From: Bdellovibrionales bacterium
GTDB lineage: Bacteria > Bdellovibrionota > Bdellovibrionia > Bdellovibrionales > UBA1609
Reading direction: 5' to 3'
Assembly: GCA_016714165.1 (NCBI GenBank)
Contig: JADJNU010000002.1
Coordinates: forward strand, 310,001 to 374,000
Length of the DNA: 64,000 nucleotides
Below the pieces are notes generated by a model. It worked only from the letters and a program-made list of their open reading frames with translations. It was not told the DNA's origin and did no database searches. Position 1 is the stretch's first letter; every line of letters begins with the position of its first letter. Both the position numbers and the translations under genes were made by a program. Positions 17,356-25,820 of the stretch are shown here, piece by piece.

Positions 17356-18783
17356 TCAATTTGAACCTCGCTTGTACATCTGAAGAAAGCGCATTTTTTG
17401 GTGCGAATGAACAACAATCGGCTCAGGATAGTCTCTTCCAATTTTAAAGGATTTGATTGGCTGTTGCGGCGCCCCTAAAGACAGACAATGTATTTCTGAG
17501 GGAGAAAGGGATTTGAGCTCCGGCACCCATTGCTTTATATACTTACATTCTGGATCAAACTTCTTCGATTGCAGTACTGGATTGAATATTCGAAAGTAAG
17601 GTTGGGCATCGCATCCTGTTGAAGCACACCATTGCCAGCCACCATTATTTGCAGCTAAATCAAAATCCAAAAGCTTTTCTGCAAAATAAGCTTCACCCTT
17701 CCTCCAGTCCACGAGTAAGTCCTTAACCAAAAAAGAGGCCGTGATCATTCTCAAGCGATTGTGCATCCATCCAGTCTGATTCAACTGCCTCATCCCCGCA
17801 TCGACAATCGGAAATCCCGTTCGACCTTCACACCAAGCTTTAAAATTTGCCCGACTTCCCTCCCAAACGATTTTGTCGCAATCCCTCTTAAATGAACCCT
17901 GGACAACATACGGATAGCGATCAAGAATCATTTGATAGAAATCCCGCCATATCAACTCCGATAACCAAATCGCAGTCCCCCGATTCGGGCTTTTGAAACA
18001 TAGACGGACACATTCTCGAATTGAAATGGTCCCAAACCTAAGGTGCACAGACAATCCCGAGGTGCCTTGACTCAATCCCGGAAAATCGCGGGTTTTGTGA
18101 TACTCAGGCAAACCAGAGGCCCATTTATTTAAACACCCAACTCCATTTTTTCTGCCTGGCCTATGGGACCGAACTAAAATCGATGATCTTTCAAATCCCA
18201 GGTCTTCAAGTCTCGGAATAACTGGGAGAGATGAAATATTTCCGGACGCTAGAAATTTCCGCTTATCCCCCTTTTTTGGAAGATAATCGCTGGGTGTTAA
18301 TCTCTTCAGCCACGCGTTCTTGTAGGGAGTGTACATCTTGTAAGGGCTGCCATCGGATTTATTCAGCTCAGGTCCAGAAAATATAACATGGTCTTTAAGG
18401 GAAAATCCCTTGATATTCTCCTCTTTCAAGAATTTAAGAACTGCATTGTCTCGTAATTTTGCGGATGGCTCATAGTCCTCATTAAAAAATACAGCATTGG
18501 CCTTCATTTTTTTTGCCACTTTAGGGACCTCAACCTCTGGGTCGCCAATCAGAACAATTAAGCCTGATCCCAGTTTCTTCAGTTGATTGTCAATTTCTCG
18601 AATTGAGTCGGAAATGAAAGATACCCTGGGATCTGATTTTGATTTTAGCTTGCCCAGGATCTGGGAATCAAAAACAAAGATCACGGCGATTCGATTGGAT
18701 TCAGAACAGGCCTTGCTCAGCGCCTGATGATCCTCAAGTCGAAGATCACGTCTGAGCCAAACGAGACTCAAATCATAGTCCAT
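17356..18783 (-). CDS. phrB: Deoxyribodipyrimidine photolyase
   Basis: Blue-light DNA repair enzyme splitting cyclobutane pyrimidine dimers with reduced FAD. It is 475 aa, full length. The N-terminal photolyase domain begins LSLVWLRRDLRLEDHQAL; the FAD-binding domain shows HLRFGTISIRE, ELIWRDFYQMIL, GFPIVDAGMRQLNQTGWMHN, RLRMITASFLVKDLL, and the signature DFDLAANNGGWQWCASTGCD. These match class I CPD photolyases. It diverges from a CarH/LitR-like B12 photoreceptor regulator, and the shared intergenic region holds an inverted repeat, so it is very probably light-induced through that regulator. Confidence 0.93.
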   Translation of the reverse strand: MDYDLSLVWLRRDLRLEDHQALSKACSESNRIAVIFVFDSQILGKLKSKSDPRVSFISDSIREIDNQLKKLGSGLIVLIGDPEVEVPKVAKKMKANAVFFNEDYEPSAKLRDNAVLKFLKEENIKGFSLKDHVIFSGPELNKSDGSPYKMYTPYKNAWLKRLTPSDYLPKKGDKRKFLASGNISSLPVIPRLEDLGFERSSILVRSHRPGRKNGVGCLNKWASGLPEYHKTRDFPGLSQGTSGLSVHLRFGTISIRECVRLCFKSPNRGTAIWLSELIWRDFYQMILDRYPYVVQGSFKRDCDKIVWEGSRANFKAWCEGRTGFPIVDAGMRQLNQTGWMHNRLRMITASFLVKDLLVDWRKGEAYFAEKLLDFDLAANNGGWQWCASTGCDAQPYFRIFNPVLQSKKFDPECKYIKQWVPELKSLSPSEIHCLSLGAPQQPIKSFKIGRDYPEPIVVHSHQKMRFLQMYKRGSN

Positions 18784-18867
18784 CTCTTTCCTTTTGATTA
18801 AAAACTAGTGTCGAATACTTCTACTTCGGATTTCCGTCTTGAACCGTAGTTTATCGCAATATATTTC

Positions 18868-18893
18868 TATTGTATAGATTGTTGTATACAATA
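18868..18893. promoter_or_regulatory. Candidate CarH/LitR operator between phrB and its regulator
   Basis: TATTGTATA-N8-TATACAATA is a perfect inverted repeat, with the nested palindrome TTGTATACAA at 18882-18891. It lies between the divergent photolyase and MerR/B12 regulator genes, 26 bp before the regulator start. The half-site TTGTATAGA also occurs at 11617-11625. Binding by the neighbouring regulator is inferred. Confidence 0.6.
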
Positions 18894-18918
18894 AGATAGG
18901 ATATGGTAGCATTATCCG

Positions 18919-19872
18919 ATGGGCAATGGCATAGAAACATATAAGATACGGCAAGTCGTTGACCTTACCGGAGTGAGTGAATTTTTACTGCGCGCCTGGG
19001 AAGACCGTTACTCGGCGATTAAGCCGGCACGTTCTAAAACAGGACGTCGCCTTTATACCCAAAACGATGTTCTAAAGGTACGGGCCCTGTTCTCGCTGAC
19101 CCAGATGGGACATCGGGTGGGAGATATCGCTGAATTGAGCTTGAGTGAGCTCAATCAGATGCTCAATCAAAATCTTGGAGAAAGAAGTTCTGCAAATCCG
19201 AAATTGAGCCCTTTCGTGAAGGAAATAATGACTAAAGCCAAGCAATTCGCCTGGCAAGATGTGCGCAATTTGATATTGGAAAATCACAAAATAGGGACAC
19301 AGAAAAGAGAAACACCTAAGCCATTAAGTTGGGTAAACTGCCTCATCGTACCCCTCCTCTCTGAGATCTCTCAGCAGGCGGATTCCGGTCACCTCTCAAT
19401 TGCAGAGGAGCATATTCTATCTGCCATCATCAAAGAAAGCTTGGCCTTTAAGTTTGATAGAAAATCACCAAGAAATAAGAACGGGCCACGCATCATTTTC
19501 GCCGCTCCTGAGGGAGATTATCATGACATCGGGATTGCAATTGGCTTTTACATCGCAGGCAGTCTGGGCGCTAACACTCTTTTTCTTGGAGCGCACATGC
19601 CAAAGACTGAGCTCGCGGCGGTCTGCGTTCGATACAAAGCGACGCATTTGGTTCTCAGTTCCACATCCGACAGGAAGGACGGGGCAAAGGATCAGTACCT
19701 AAAATACTTAAATTTTTTGGATCGTAATTTGAATACCAAAGTTACGCTTTGGTTGGCCGGGAGGAATTCTCAGAAATATATGGTTTCATTGAAGCGGCCA
19801 TTTCGAATCATTGAGTCTTTCGATGCCTTCGAAGCAGAAGTGAGAGCAGAAGACAGAAAATATCTTGGTTGA
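18919..19872 (+). CDS. MerR-type, B12-binding light-sensing regulator (CarH/LitR-like)
   Basis: A 317-residue regulator with two parts. The N-terminal MerR helix-turn-helix reads YKIRQVVDLTGVSEFLLRAWE, RYSAIKPARSKTGRRLY. The C-terminal cobalamin-binding domain carries the ligand motif EGDYHDIG (ExDxHxxG) at about residue 198, preceded by a helical cap with SIAEEHILSAIIKES, as in CarH/LitR. Known relatives use adenosylcobalamin to hold a DNA-bound repressor tetramer in the dark and release it on illumination. The divergent photolyase gene and the operator between them support that job here. It could be a CarA-type B12 sensor without photosensing, but the photolyase neighbour argues for light. 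Confidence 0.87.
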   Translation: MGNGIETYKIRQVVDLTGVSEFLLRAWEDRYSAIKPARSKTGRRLYTQNDVLKVRALFSLTQMGHRVGDIAELSLSELNQMLNQNLGERSSANPKLSPFVKEIMTKAKQFAWQDVRNLILENHKIGTQKRETPKPLSWVNCLIVPLLSEISQQADSGHLSIAEEHILSAIIKESLAFKFDRKSPRNKNGPRIIFAAPEGDYHDIGIAIGFYIAGSLGANTLFLGAHMPKTELAAVCVRYKATHLVLSSTSDRKDGAKDQYLKYLNFLDRNLNTKVTLWLAGRNSQKYMVSLKRPFRIIESFDAFEAEVRAEDRKYLG

Positions 19873-20041
19873 CTTGAATTACATAAAAATGACTTTCATT
19901 TACAGGCGACCCCGGGCCTGAGCCGGCACCCGCACCACAAGCCGCAAGTTTCAGGAATCAAGGCGAGGAATTGACACTAAGAATCAATAGGTCTTGTCAT
20001 ATAGCAATTGCATTTTACTTCTGCGCTAGCTATAAGGACCT

Positions 20042-20348
20042 GTGAGAACAAGGTTGTTTTTTTTTCATTGCTGCTCTCGTTTTCTGTTTTCACTCAATTT
20101 TCATTTTGTCCCACTTGCACTTTCAATCTGGCGCCAAACACTCGCTTGAAAGCGAATGTCTGCTTTGCACACTCATTCATACTTCCTCAAGCGCAGATAC
20201 GCCAAAAATTGATTCGATTCAAACTAACACTATTAAACACTTCGCAAATTTTAAATACGACTCTTCTCTCTTCCTTGAATTTGAGAACGAAAATGAATTC
20301 GCTCGTGGACCACCTCGTCCAGATATTTCTCATTTCTCACTAAATTAG
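20042..20348 (+). CDS. Small exported Cys/His protein of the metal-uptake cluster, frameshifted in a T9 tract
   Basis: The GTG at 20042 has AAGGA at 20032-20036 and begins MRTRLF. The frame is lost in a run of nine T (20057-20065); with eight T it continues as FFIAALVFCFHSIFILSHLHFQ and on to 20348, giving about 101 residues. After the signal segment comes HSLESECLLCTLIH, a CxxC/His motif resembling small metal-linked exported proteins often found beside zinc or copper transport genes. It precedes a porin and ZnuA/ZnuB-like genes in the same direction. Whether the T9 tract is a length-variable switch or a read error cannot be told from this sequence. Confidence 0.5.
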
Positions 20349-20360
20349 GAATTTCACAAT

Positions 20361-20377
20361 TTCAAATCTAATTTGAA
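20361..20377. promoter_or_regulatory. 17-bp inverted repeat upstream of the porin-znuAB operon
   Basis: TTCAAAT-CTA-ATTTGAA has perfect 7-bp arms and lies 31 bp before the porin start. It is a candidate operator for a metal-responsive repressor such as Zur or Fur; the sequence is not a canonical box for either. Confidence 0.4.
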
Positions 20378-20407
20378 TATTTGATCGTTATCGATCGGAG
20401 GGTCTCT

Positions 20408-21475
20408 ATGAAGCAACTCATTTCATTTATTATTCTACTTTCCTGCTCTTTCAGTCATGCCCAAGGCAGAGCGAATCCAGATGTCAGCGTTAATTTTCTC
20501 GGACTCTATCTAAATGGAAGCGGGGTCTCCAGCGACCCGCAGGAGCCAGCACATAAAGGCTTTTCTCTGCAAGAGGCTGAACTCCAATTCATGTCTGACG
20601 TAGATTCATATTTGCGGGCCAGTGCCCTCTTTTCTGTGGGTCAAGAGGCTGGCGGCGAATATTCCATCGATCCAGAGGAAGTTTTTCTTGAGACAATATC
20701 GCTTCCAAAAATCACACTACGTGCTGGTAAATTTAAGATGGCGTTTGGCAAACACAACCAACTTCACACACATGCTTTCCCTTTTATTGATGCGCCTCTG
20801 ATTCTCCAAAAATTGGTTGGTGATGAAGGACTCAACGAAAGTGGAATTTCGGCTTCCCTGCTCTTGCCTGCTTCTTGGTATTCTGAATTGACGCTCCAGG
20901 CTTTTAGTCTGACAAATGAAGAACTCTACGGCAGCACGGATTCGAACCACACAGGCGGACTCGTTCACTTCAAAAATTTATGGGATTTAACGGACGATCT
21001 CACACTGGAATTTGGCCTTTCAAGTACACAGGGCAAAAATGAACTGAATGAAATTGCCGAGCTTACTGGTGCAGACCTCACTCTCAAGTGGCGTCCAGCC
21101 AAAGGCGGAAAGTACAAGGCTTTTATTTGGTCCACAGAATATTTGGATGGTCGTCGACCTGGCCGATTGTTTGACCCAGCCGATTCTAACTCCCCATCTA
21201 TTGCTGAACTCGCCGGATATGCGTCTTGGGTCCAATACCAATTTGCTCAGCGCTGGTGGGCCCAAGCGCGCTATGAAGTCCTGGGCACGACCCACTCCGA
21301 AGGAATACCTAAACAAAATAAGCAGAGTTATTTGGTTGGCTTCTTTCCCACTGAGTTTTCCGGGTTCCGGCTTCAATATGATCACCTCGAGACATCTGGA
21401 AACGATAGACATGAGGACACCCTTGGATTGCAGTACAACGTCACCATTGGCGCTCACCCCGCACATTCCTACTAA
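20408..21475 (+). CDS. Outer-membrane porin of the metal-uptake operon
   Basis: Exported barrel protein of 355 aa. The ATG at 20408 follows GGAGG at 20397-20401 and opens a signal peptide (LISFIILLSCSFSHAQ). Long alternating strands follow, with IDPEEVFLETISLPKITLRAGKF and FGKHNQLHTHAFPF near residue 110, characteristic of zinc-regulated or phosphate-selective-like porins found next to ZnuABC genes. The His-rich loop KHNQLHTHAF and the C-terminal IGAHPAHSY suggest metal contact. The substrate-binding-protein gene follows 18-24 bp later, so it is the first full gene of a porin-znuA-znuB operon, presumably admitting Zn(II) or Mn(II). Confidence 0.75.
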   Translation: MKQLISFIILLSCSFSHAQGRANPDVSVNFLGLYLNGSGVSSDPQEPAHKGFSLQEAELQFMSDVDSYLRASALFSVGQEAGGEYSIDPEEVFLETISLPKITLRAGKFKMAFGKHNQLHTHAFPFIDAPLILQKLVGDEGLNESGISASLLLPASWYSELTLQAFSLTNEELYGSTDSNHTGGLVHFKNLWDLTDDLTLEFGLSSTQGKNELNEIAELTGADLTLKWRPAKGGKYKAFIWSTEYLDGRRPGRLFDPADSNSPSIAELAGYASWVQYQFAQRWWAQARYEVLGTTHSEGIPKQNKQSYLVGFFPTEFSGFRLQYDHLETSGNDRHEDTLGLQYNVTIGAHPAHSY

Positions 21476-21498
21476 TCATTCTTAAGAAGGAGATGTCA

Positions 21499-22401
21499 GT
21501 GAAACAAATCTTTTTGGTTACAATTCTTTTGCTTTTTTTCTCGCCATTGGCTTTTGCAAAATTAAATGTGGTCACAACTATTAGTGATTTACGAGCTGTC
21601 GCTGAAGAGGTTGGTGGAGAACACGTTTCTGTTGAGGGCATCGCAAAGGGCACTCAGGATCCTCACTTCATCGAGGCAAAGCCTTCTTTTATGATTAAAG
21701 TGAGCCGGGCAGATCTCTTGGTTTCTGTGGGGCTTGATTTGGAAGTTGGCTGGCTGCCCAGTCTCATGCAAGGAGCACGAAATCCAAAAATTGCAAAGGG
21801 TAAAAGTGGATTCCTCGAGGTCGGTTCACTCGTTCAGCCGATCGAAGTGACGACTGGTAAAGTTTCACGGGCAGCAGGAGACGTCCACCCGCTGGGCAAT
21901 CCACATGTCACTCTCGATCCGAAGAGGCTTGGAGATATTGCAGTTATTATTTCCAAAAGACTTGGTGAACTCGATCCCGGGAATGCTGTTCAATATGAGA
22001 GAAACGCAAAGTCTTTGCAATCGCGTTTAATAACGAAAAGCGCAGACTGGAAGGCACGGATCGAGAGGTCTGGAATTAAGAAAATTGTGTCCTATCACAA
22101 AACCTTATCCTACTTCTTTGATCGATTTCAAATCTCCAACGAAGTAATACTTGAACCTAAACCAGGGCTACCCCCCACCTCTGGTCACATTCTGAATGTG
22201 ATAGATCTGATGAAAAATCAAAAGATCTCACTTATCTTGGTCGAAAACTATTTTGACCCTACTGTAACTAATAAGATTGTGAAGGAGCTTCCAAATATCA
22301 GAATAGAAACTGTGGCCGTTGCCGTTGATGGATCACCTCAAGTGAAAACAATTGATGATCTCTTTGAGAAATTGGTTGCGTCCATCGAGGGTAAAAATTA
22401 G
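21499..22401 (+). CDS. znuA: Metal ABC transporter substrate-binding protein (ZnuA/TroA-like)
   Basis: Periplasmic cluster A-I binding protein for Zn(II) or Mn(II), about 300 aa. The start is taken at the GTG at 21499 because AAGGAG at 21487-21492 is correctly spaced for it; the ATG at 21493 directly abuts that site. A signal peptide (FLVTILLLFFSPLAFA) precedes LNVVTTISDLRAVAEEVGG. Likely ligands: His in GTQDPHFIEAKPS, His in GNPHVTLDP, His in VSYHKTLSYFF and Asp/Glu near the C-terminus. The His-rich acidic loop typical of ZnuA is missing, so manganese is also possible. The permease follows 13 bp downstream. Confidence 0.87.
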   Translation: MKQIFLVTILLLFFSPLAFAKLNVVTTISDLRAVAEEVGGEHVSVEGIAKGTQDPHFIEAKPSFMIKVSRADLLVSVGLDLEVGWLPSLMQGARNPKIAKGKSGFLEVGSLVQPIEVTTGKVSRAAGDVHPLGNPHVTLDPKRLGDIAVIISKRLGELDPGNAVQYERNAKSLQSRLITKSADWKARIERSGIKKIVSYHKTLSYFFDRFQISNEVILEPKPGLPPTSGHILNVIDLMKNQKISLILVENYFDPTVTNKIVKELPNIRIETVAVAVDGSPQVKTIDDLFEKLVASIEGKN

Positions 22402-22414
22402 GGAGTAGTTTCTG

Positions 22415-23248
22415 ATGCAGCACGATTGGATCCAGGTATTTCACTTTTTAGCGGCGCCATTTGCTATGTGTCTTATTCTTGCTGGGATTCATTGCTACCT
22501 AGGCCTTCACGTTTTGGCTAGAGGTGTTATCTTTGTTGATTTAAGTTTAGCGCAAGTCGCCGCCTTTGGCGCAACTCTCGCCATTTATTTTGGATTTGAT
22601 CACCACTCGCCTGCCACTTACCTGACTTCTCTCGGCTGCACATTTTGTGCAGCCGCATTGTTTGCAATCGCTCGAAAACATGAGAAGCAGTTCTCACAGG
22701 AAGCCATCATTGGGATCGTGTATGCTCTGGCTTCTGCTACGATCGTTCTTGTCGTCGACAAAATTGCACATGGTGCTGAACACATCAAAGATATCTTGGT
22801 CGGGCAAGTTCTTTGGGTCACCTGGCCAGATGTATTTAAGACAGGACTCATTTATTTGGCCGTTTCGATGATTCACTATATTTTTCGTCGCCAACTTTTG
22901 GCCGCTTCGTTTCATGGTTCCAATAATATTTCAGGTTTTTGGGACTTCTTGTTTTATGCCCTTTTTGGTGTCGTTATTACTTCTTCAGTAAGCGTGGCCG
23001 GGGTGCTACAGGTCTTCGCTTATTTAATAGTTCCATCTGTCGTCGGTTCTCTTCTGTTCAAAACCATTCGTTCCCGTCTTCTATTTGGTTGGACCCTTGG
23101 ATTTGTCTTGAGCTTTTCATGCCTCTGGCTCAGTTACATCTGGGATCTTCCGGCCGGCGCATTTATTGTCGTCTGTTTTTCGTCATTGCCAATCCTGATG
23201 CTTGTGGGAAAAATCATTCATCGCGGAAAGGCCTCCGAACAGGAATAA
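22415..23248 (+). CDS. znuB: Metal ABC transporter permease (ZnuB-like)
   Basis: Inner-membrane permease of the ABC-3 family, 277 aa with about eight transmembrane helices. Signature regions include GLHVLARGVIFVDLSLAQVAAFGATLAI near residue 30-58 (the conserved D-x-S-L-A-Q-x-A), QEAIIGIVYALASA, and SSVSVAGVLQVFAYLIVPS. It pairs with the preceding binding protein. No ATPase gene (znuC) lies in the operon or nearby, so the energising subunit must be encoded elsewhere or shared with another importer. A short 18-bp repeat overlaps its stop codon. Confidence 0.88.
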   Translation: MQHDWIQVFHFLAAPFAMCLILAGIHCYLGLHVLARGVIFVDLSLAQVAAFGATLAIYFGFDHHSPATYLTSLGCTFCAAALFAIARKHEKQFSQEAIIGIVYALASATIVLVVDKIAHGAEHIKDILVGQVLWVTWPDVFKTGLIYLAVSMIHYIFRRQLLAASFHGSNNISGFWDFLFYALFGVVITSSVSVAGVLQVFAYLIVPSVVGSLLFKTIRSRLLFGWTLGFVLSFSCLWLSYIWDLPAGAFIVVCFSSLPILMLVGKIIHRGKASEQE

Positions 23249-23308
23249 TCGTGCGCGTAGGAGCAATCATCCGCATAGGAACGATCATCGGCATAGGAAC
23301 AATCCGGA
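23237..23308. repeat. 18-bp imperfect tandem repeat, about 4 units
   Basis: Degenerate units of the form GCRTAGGARCRATCATCS begin at 23237, 23255, 23273 and 23291. The first overlaps the znuB stop codon and the rest lie in the gap to the next gene. The second and third units are the most alike. Confidence 0.65.
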
Positions 23309-23370
23309 GATGAATACAGGGATAATAACAAGATAAAAATTTGTCGGAAATCGCAACTAAAAATTATTTT

Positions 23371-24045
23371 CTATTTACTGCTGGCTGCGATGCCATCAAA
23401 CATCAAACCTACAGTAAAATAGGTCCCAGTAAGATCTATTGTGTTAAGACTGTTCACTGTTCCAGTACTCTTAAAGCCATTTACCTCATTGGATTCAACT
23501 CCGCCTTCCACAACAAAATAAAATTTATTGTAACCAATCGCCACAGATCCTCCATAGCTGGAGTAGGGACTCGCAAACCAGGCATTGGTATCCTTTCGAG
23601 TCAACTCTCCATCTTGTGTAGCAGTCTTGATCTTGTAGGTTGTGTTGGTACCACCGAATCCAGCAAAGACATCTATTCGAAGGATGTTCGTTTTAAGAAA
23701 TGGAACTCGCACCACGGCCAAAGCCGAATCCTGATCAATCTGAGACTCGAATTCAGTTGACGAAACCGAGATTAATTCATCTCGCGAAATATTGCGCTTG
23801 GTGTAGCGAAGCCCAACATCGACATATTTAAGAACAGGATATAAAATTTCGACGCCGACCTGTGGCATTGAATCCACTTCCTTTAATCCTTGAGTGTTCA
23901 ACTCCGCGTTGACGTTTACTGGATCGACAACAGTTGATCCGATAAATACTCGCCCTTGAACAGGGACGTTGTGAGCCGAGGCCACATCTGCCGAGATGAT
24001 CATCAAAAGAAAAGTCAGAAGGGAAATATAATGAAAACGAACCAT
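23371..24045 (-). CDS. Small outer-membrane beta-barrel protein
   Basis: Exported barrel of about 224 aa. The start is set at the ATG at 24045, nine bases after AAGGAG; a TTG at 24063 overlaps that site and is rejected. The signal peptide ends around ADVASAHN. The rest alternates short strands and turns (VGLRYTKRNISRDE, LRIDVFAGFGGTNTTY, GGSVAIGYNKFYFVVEGGVE) and closes with FTVGLMFDGI, like OmpA- or OmpW-sized barrels. No specific function can be assigned. It is monocistronic, and its upstream region carries a 16-bp tandem repeat. Confidence 0.65.
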   Translation of the reverse strand: MVRFHYISLLTFLLMIISADVASAHNVPVQGRVFIGSTVVDPVNVNAELNTQGLKEVDSMPQVGVEILYPVLKYVDVGLRYTKRNISRDELISVSSTEFESQIDQDSALAVVRVPFLKTNILRIDVFAGFGGTNTTYKIKTATQDGELTRKDTNAWFASPYSSYGGSVAIGYNKFYFVVEGGVESNEVNGFKSTGTVNSLNTIDLTGTYFTVGLMFDGIAASSK

Positions 24046-24116
24046 TGCCACAGGCTCCTTCAATAAGATGTTCGCTTGAACATCTAAACTCTAGGCATAC
24101 ATGAGGTTTGACGCAA

Positions 24117-24180
24117 GTCCAGAGCGAGTCAGGTCGAGAGCCCATCAGGTCCAGAGCCCGTCAGGTCGAGGGCGCTTCAA
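24117..24180. repeat. 16-bp tandem repeat, 4 units
   Basis: Four consecutive 16-bp units of the form GTCSAGAGCCCRTCAG begin at 24117, 24133, 24149 and 24165, in the gap between the barrel gene and the DUF1304 gene. Units two and three differ at two positions; the fourth has drifted further. Confidence 0.85.
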
Positions 24181-24213
24181 GTCTAGACTCATTTGCAAAC
24201 CGTCCGGCCTCGA

Positions 24214-24642
24214 CTATTTAATAATATGAAATGAGAGAAACAAAAATCCTAGCAGGGGAGGTATCGCTTGCAGTAATGCAGCCGCACGCAATCGGGGGAC
24301 CGAAAGCCAAAGTACGCACCCGGAAACTATCATGGAGACGCCACAAAAACTCGTTAAAACACCTGCAAGCATGATTTGCTTCTGCATAACAAAATAAAGT
24401 CCAGTCAGCGTACCCACACTGAGATACAAATTATAAAAGCCCTGATTTAAAGCCCAAACTTTTTGAATTTGATGGTCACGTTCAGAAATACCCAATTTTT
24501 CATGAAATCCTCGACGCTGATAGAGAATTGCCTCGAAGAAAAAGAAACCAAAATGAATGAGAGCCGCAATACCAAAAAGAAAAAAGCTGATCCACTCCAC
24601 TTTCATAGAATCGACCAAAACATGAATTGAATCAAATTTCAA
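24214..24642 (-). CDS. DUF1304 family membrane protein
   Basis: Inner-membrane protein of about 142 aa with four hydrophobic helices. The family signature WALNQGFYNLYLSVG lies in the middle (about residue 70), with GFFFFEAILYQRRGF before it. Function is unknown. The start could be the ATG at 24642 or the ATG at 24606 (MKVEWISFFLFG), which removes a polar N-terminal stretch and places the first helix near the start. It lies between two tandem-repeat arrays. Confidence 0.82.
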   Translation of the reverse strand: MKFDSIHVLVDSMKVEWISFFLFGIAALIHFGFFFFEAILYQRRGFHEKLGISERDHQIQKVWALNQGFYNLYLSVGTLTGLYFVMQKQIMLAGVLTSFCGVSMIVSGCVLWLSVPRLRAAALLQAIPPLLGFLFLSFHIIK

Positions 24643-24670
24643 GACTTCGTTTGAGTTCCATTACGCGGCT

Positions 24671-24749
24671 CAATTACCTGGCCCAAATTACCCGGCTCCA
24701 TTACCCGACTCCATTACCCGACTCAATTACCCGACTTACTTTCTCGACT
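24671..24749. repeat. 13-bp tandem repeat overlapping the hydrolase 3' end
   Basis: Units of the form CMATTACCCGACT begin at 24671, 24684 (one base longer), 24698, 24711, 24724 and, degenerate, 24737. The last units encode the C-terminal residues and stop of the adjacent hydrolase gene, so copy-number change would alter its C-terminus. Confidence 0.8.
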
Positions 24750-25655
24750 CACTTCGCTTCCCTGGCGTGAGCGGCCCAACTGGTCCAGATCCTCATGAAC
24801 TAACTGCACCATTGTGGCCCACTGGCTTGCGCCGACGTGATCCTCGTCAATGACCATGTGATAGGCATGTCGCTCATCGAGGGGCAAGGCCTGGATTTCG
24901 ATAAATTTAAAATTTGGAAAAAAAGTCTGAGTGAGTTCCTTCACTCCCTGGGCATTTACCACGAGATCGCGAGGATCAATAAAAATAACTCCCTTGAGAG
25001 GAATATCTCTTTTGACACTGAGCTCTTTGTCAAACTCTGAAAGTATATCAAAAACAGAAAAAGTCGGCATCAATCCGATGAAATCAAAATGACGATATTT
25101 TAAAGGAATACCGCTTGGAACAAGAACTCTACTCGGCCAAACCGCTCGAACAGTGTCTACAGCCCAAGAGGGAATATGAACCGAAAGCGCAGGTGAAAAT
25201 CCGATGTAGTAGTCACAATGGATGTTCTGAGAGATATGCCTTTCCAAGAGAATCAGGCCGCCGAGCGAAAATCCGACGCATAAAAAAGGCCTCGCCAGTC
25301 CCCTTGACCAAATCTCAACCTGCTTATTCCACGCCTCTCTCTGCAGCGAAAAAACTGATTCCGGATCGGCCTTGTGCCCAATCAAACGCGGAGCGAGAAC
25401 ATTGTACCCCGCACTCTGTAGCAATCGAGCAATCGGCCTCATTCCCTCCGCATCGAAGTTCAGTCCGTGAAGAACGAGGGCTGAACCAATCGGATTATTT
25501 GCGGACATGACGACATCTTCCGTCCTCTTAGCGTGGAGTGACTGCTCAGATAGCGATCTCGTCAAACCTCCGATATAGGCACTGATTCCCCAACCCCTGA
25601 AGGCAAAAAATCCCAATACACCACCAGTCAGGAGCAAAATGGCCAGGTATTTCAT
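24723..25655 (-). CDS. Alpha/beta hydrolase, membrane-anchored
   Basis: Serine hydrolase of about 310 aa. The preferred ATG at 25655 begins MKYLAILLLTGGVLGFFAF, an N-terminal membrane anchor; a longer frame starts at 25733. Catalytic elements: oxyanion region ALVLHGLNFDAEG, nucleophile elbow GFSLGG (Ser in GxSxG), Asp in FIDPRDLVV, and a late His in DEDHVGASQW. The lid region is unremarkable, and similarity is to lysophospholipase/carboxylesterase-type enzymes, without a clear substrate. The C-terminus (SRESKSGN) runs into a 13-bp tandem repeat, so its exact end may vary between strains. Confidence 0.75.
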   Translation of the reverse strand: MKYLAILLLTGGVLGFFAFRGWGISAYIGGLTRSLSEQSLHAKRTEDVVMSANNPIGSALVLHGLNFDAEGMRPIARLLQSAGYNVLAPRLIGHKADPESVFSLQREAWNKQVEIWSRGLARPFLCVGFSLGGLILLERHISQNIHCDYYIGFSPALSVHIPSWAVDTVRAVWPSRVLVPSGIPLKYRHFDFIGLMPTFSVFDILSEFDKELSVKRDIPLKGVIFIDPRDLVVNAQGVKELTQTFFPNFKFIEIQALPLDERHAYHMVIDEDHVGASQWATMVQLVHEDLDQLGRSRQGSEVSRESKSGN

Positions 25656-25820
25656 ATAGATAACACTATATTCGAACAAGTACCTCCTTACAACTGCCTC
25701 TCTTGATTGCGTTTCCAGTCCAAGTCTTGTCAAGAAATCTCCACACCTCCTTTAAACTGGATTCACACACCTCTGGTAAATGAGTCAGACTTGCTACAAT
25801 TGGATTCACGGAGGTCTGCC

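Noticed and set aside
23237..24749. CRISPR array
   Set aside because: The repeats are direct head-to-tail units of 13-18 bp with no spacers, and no cas genes are present.
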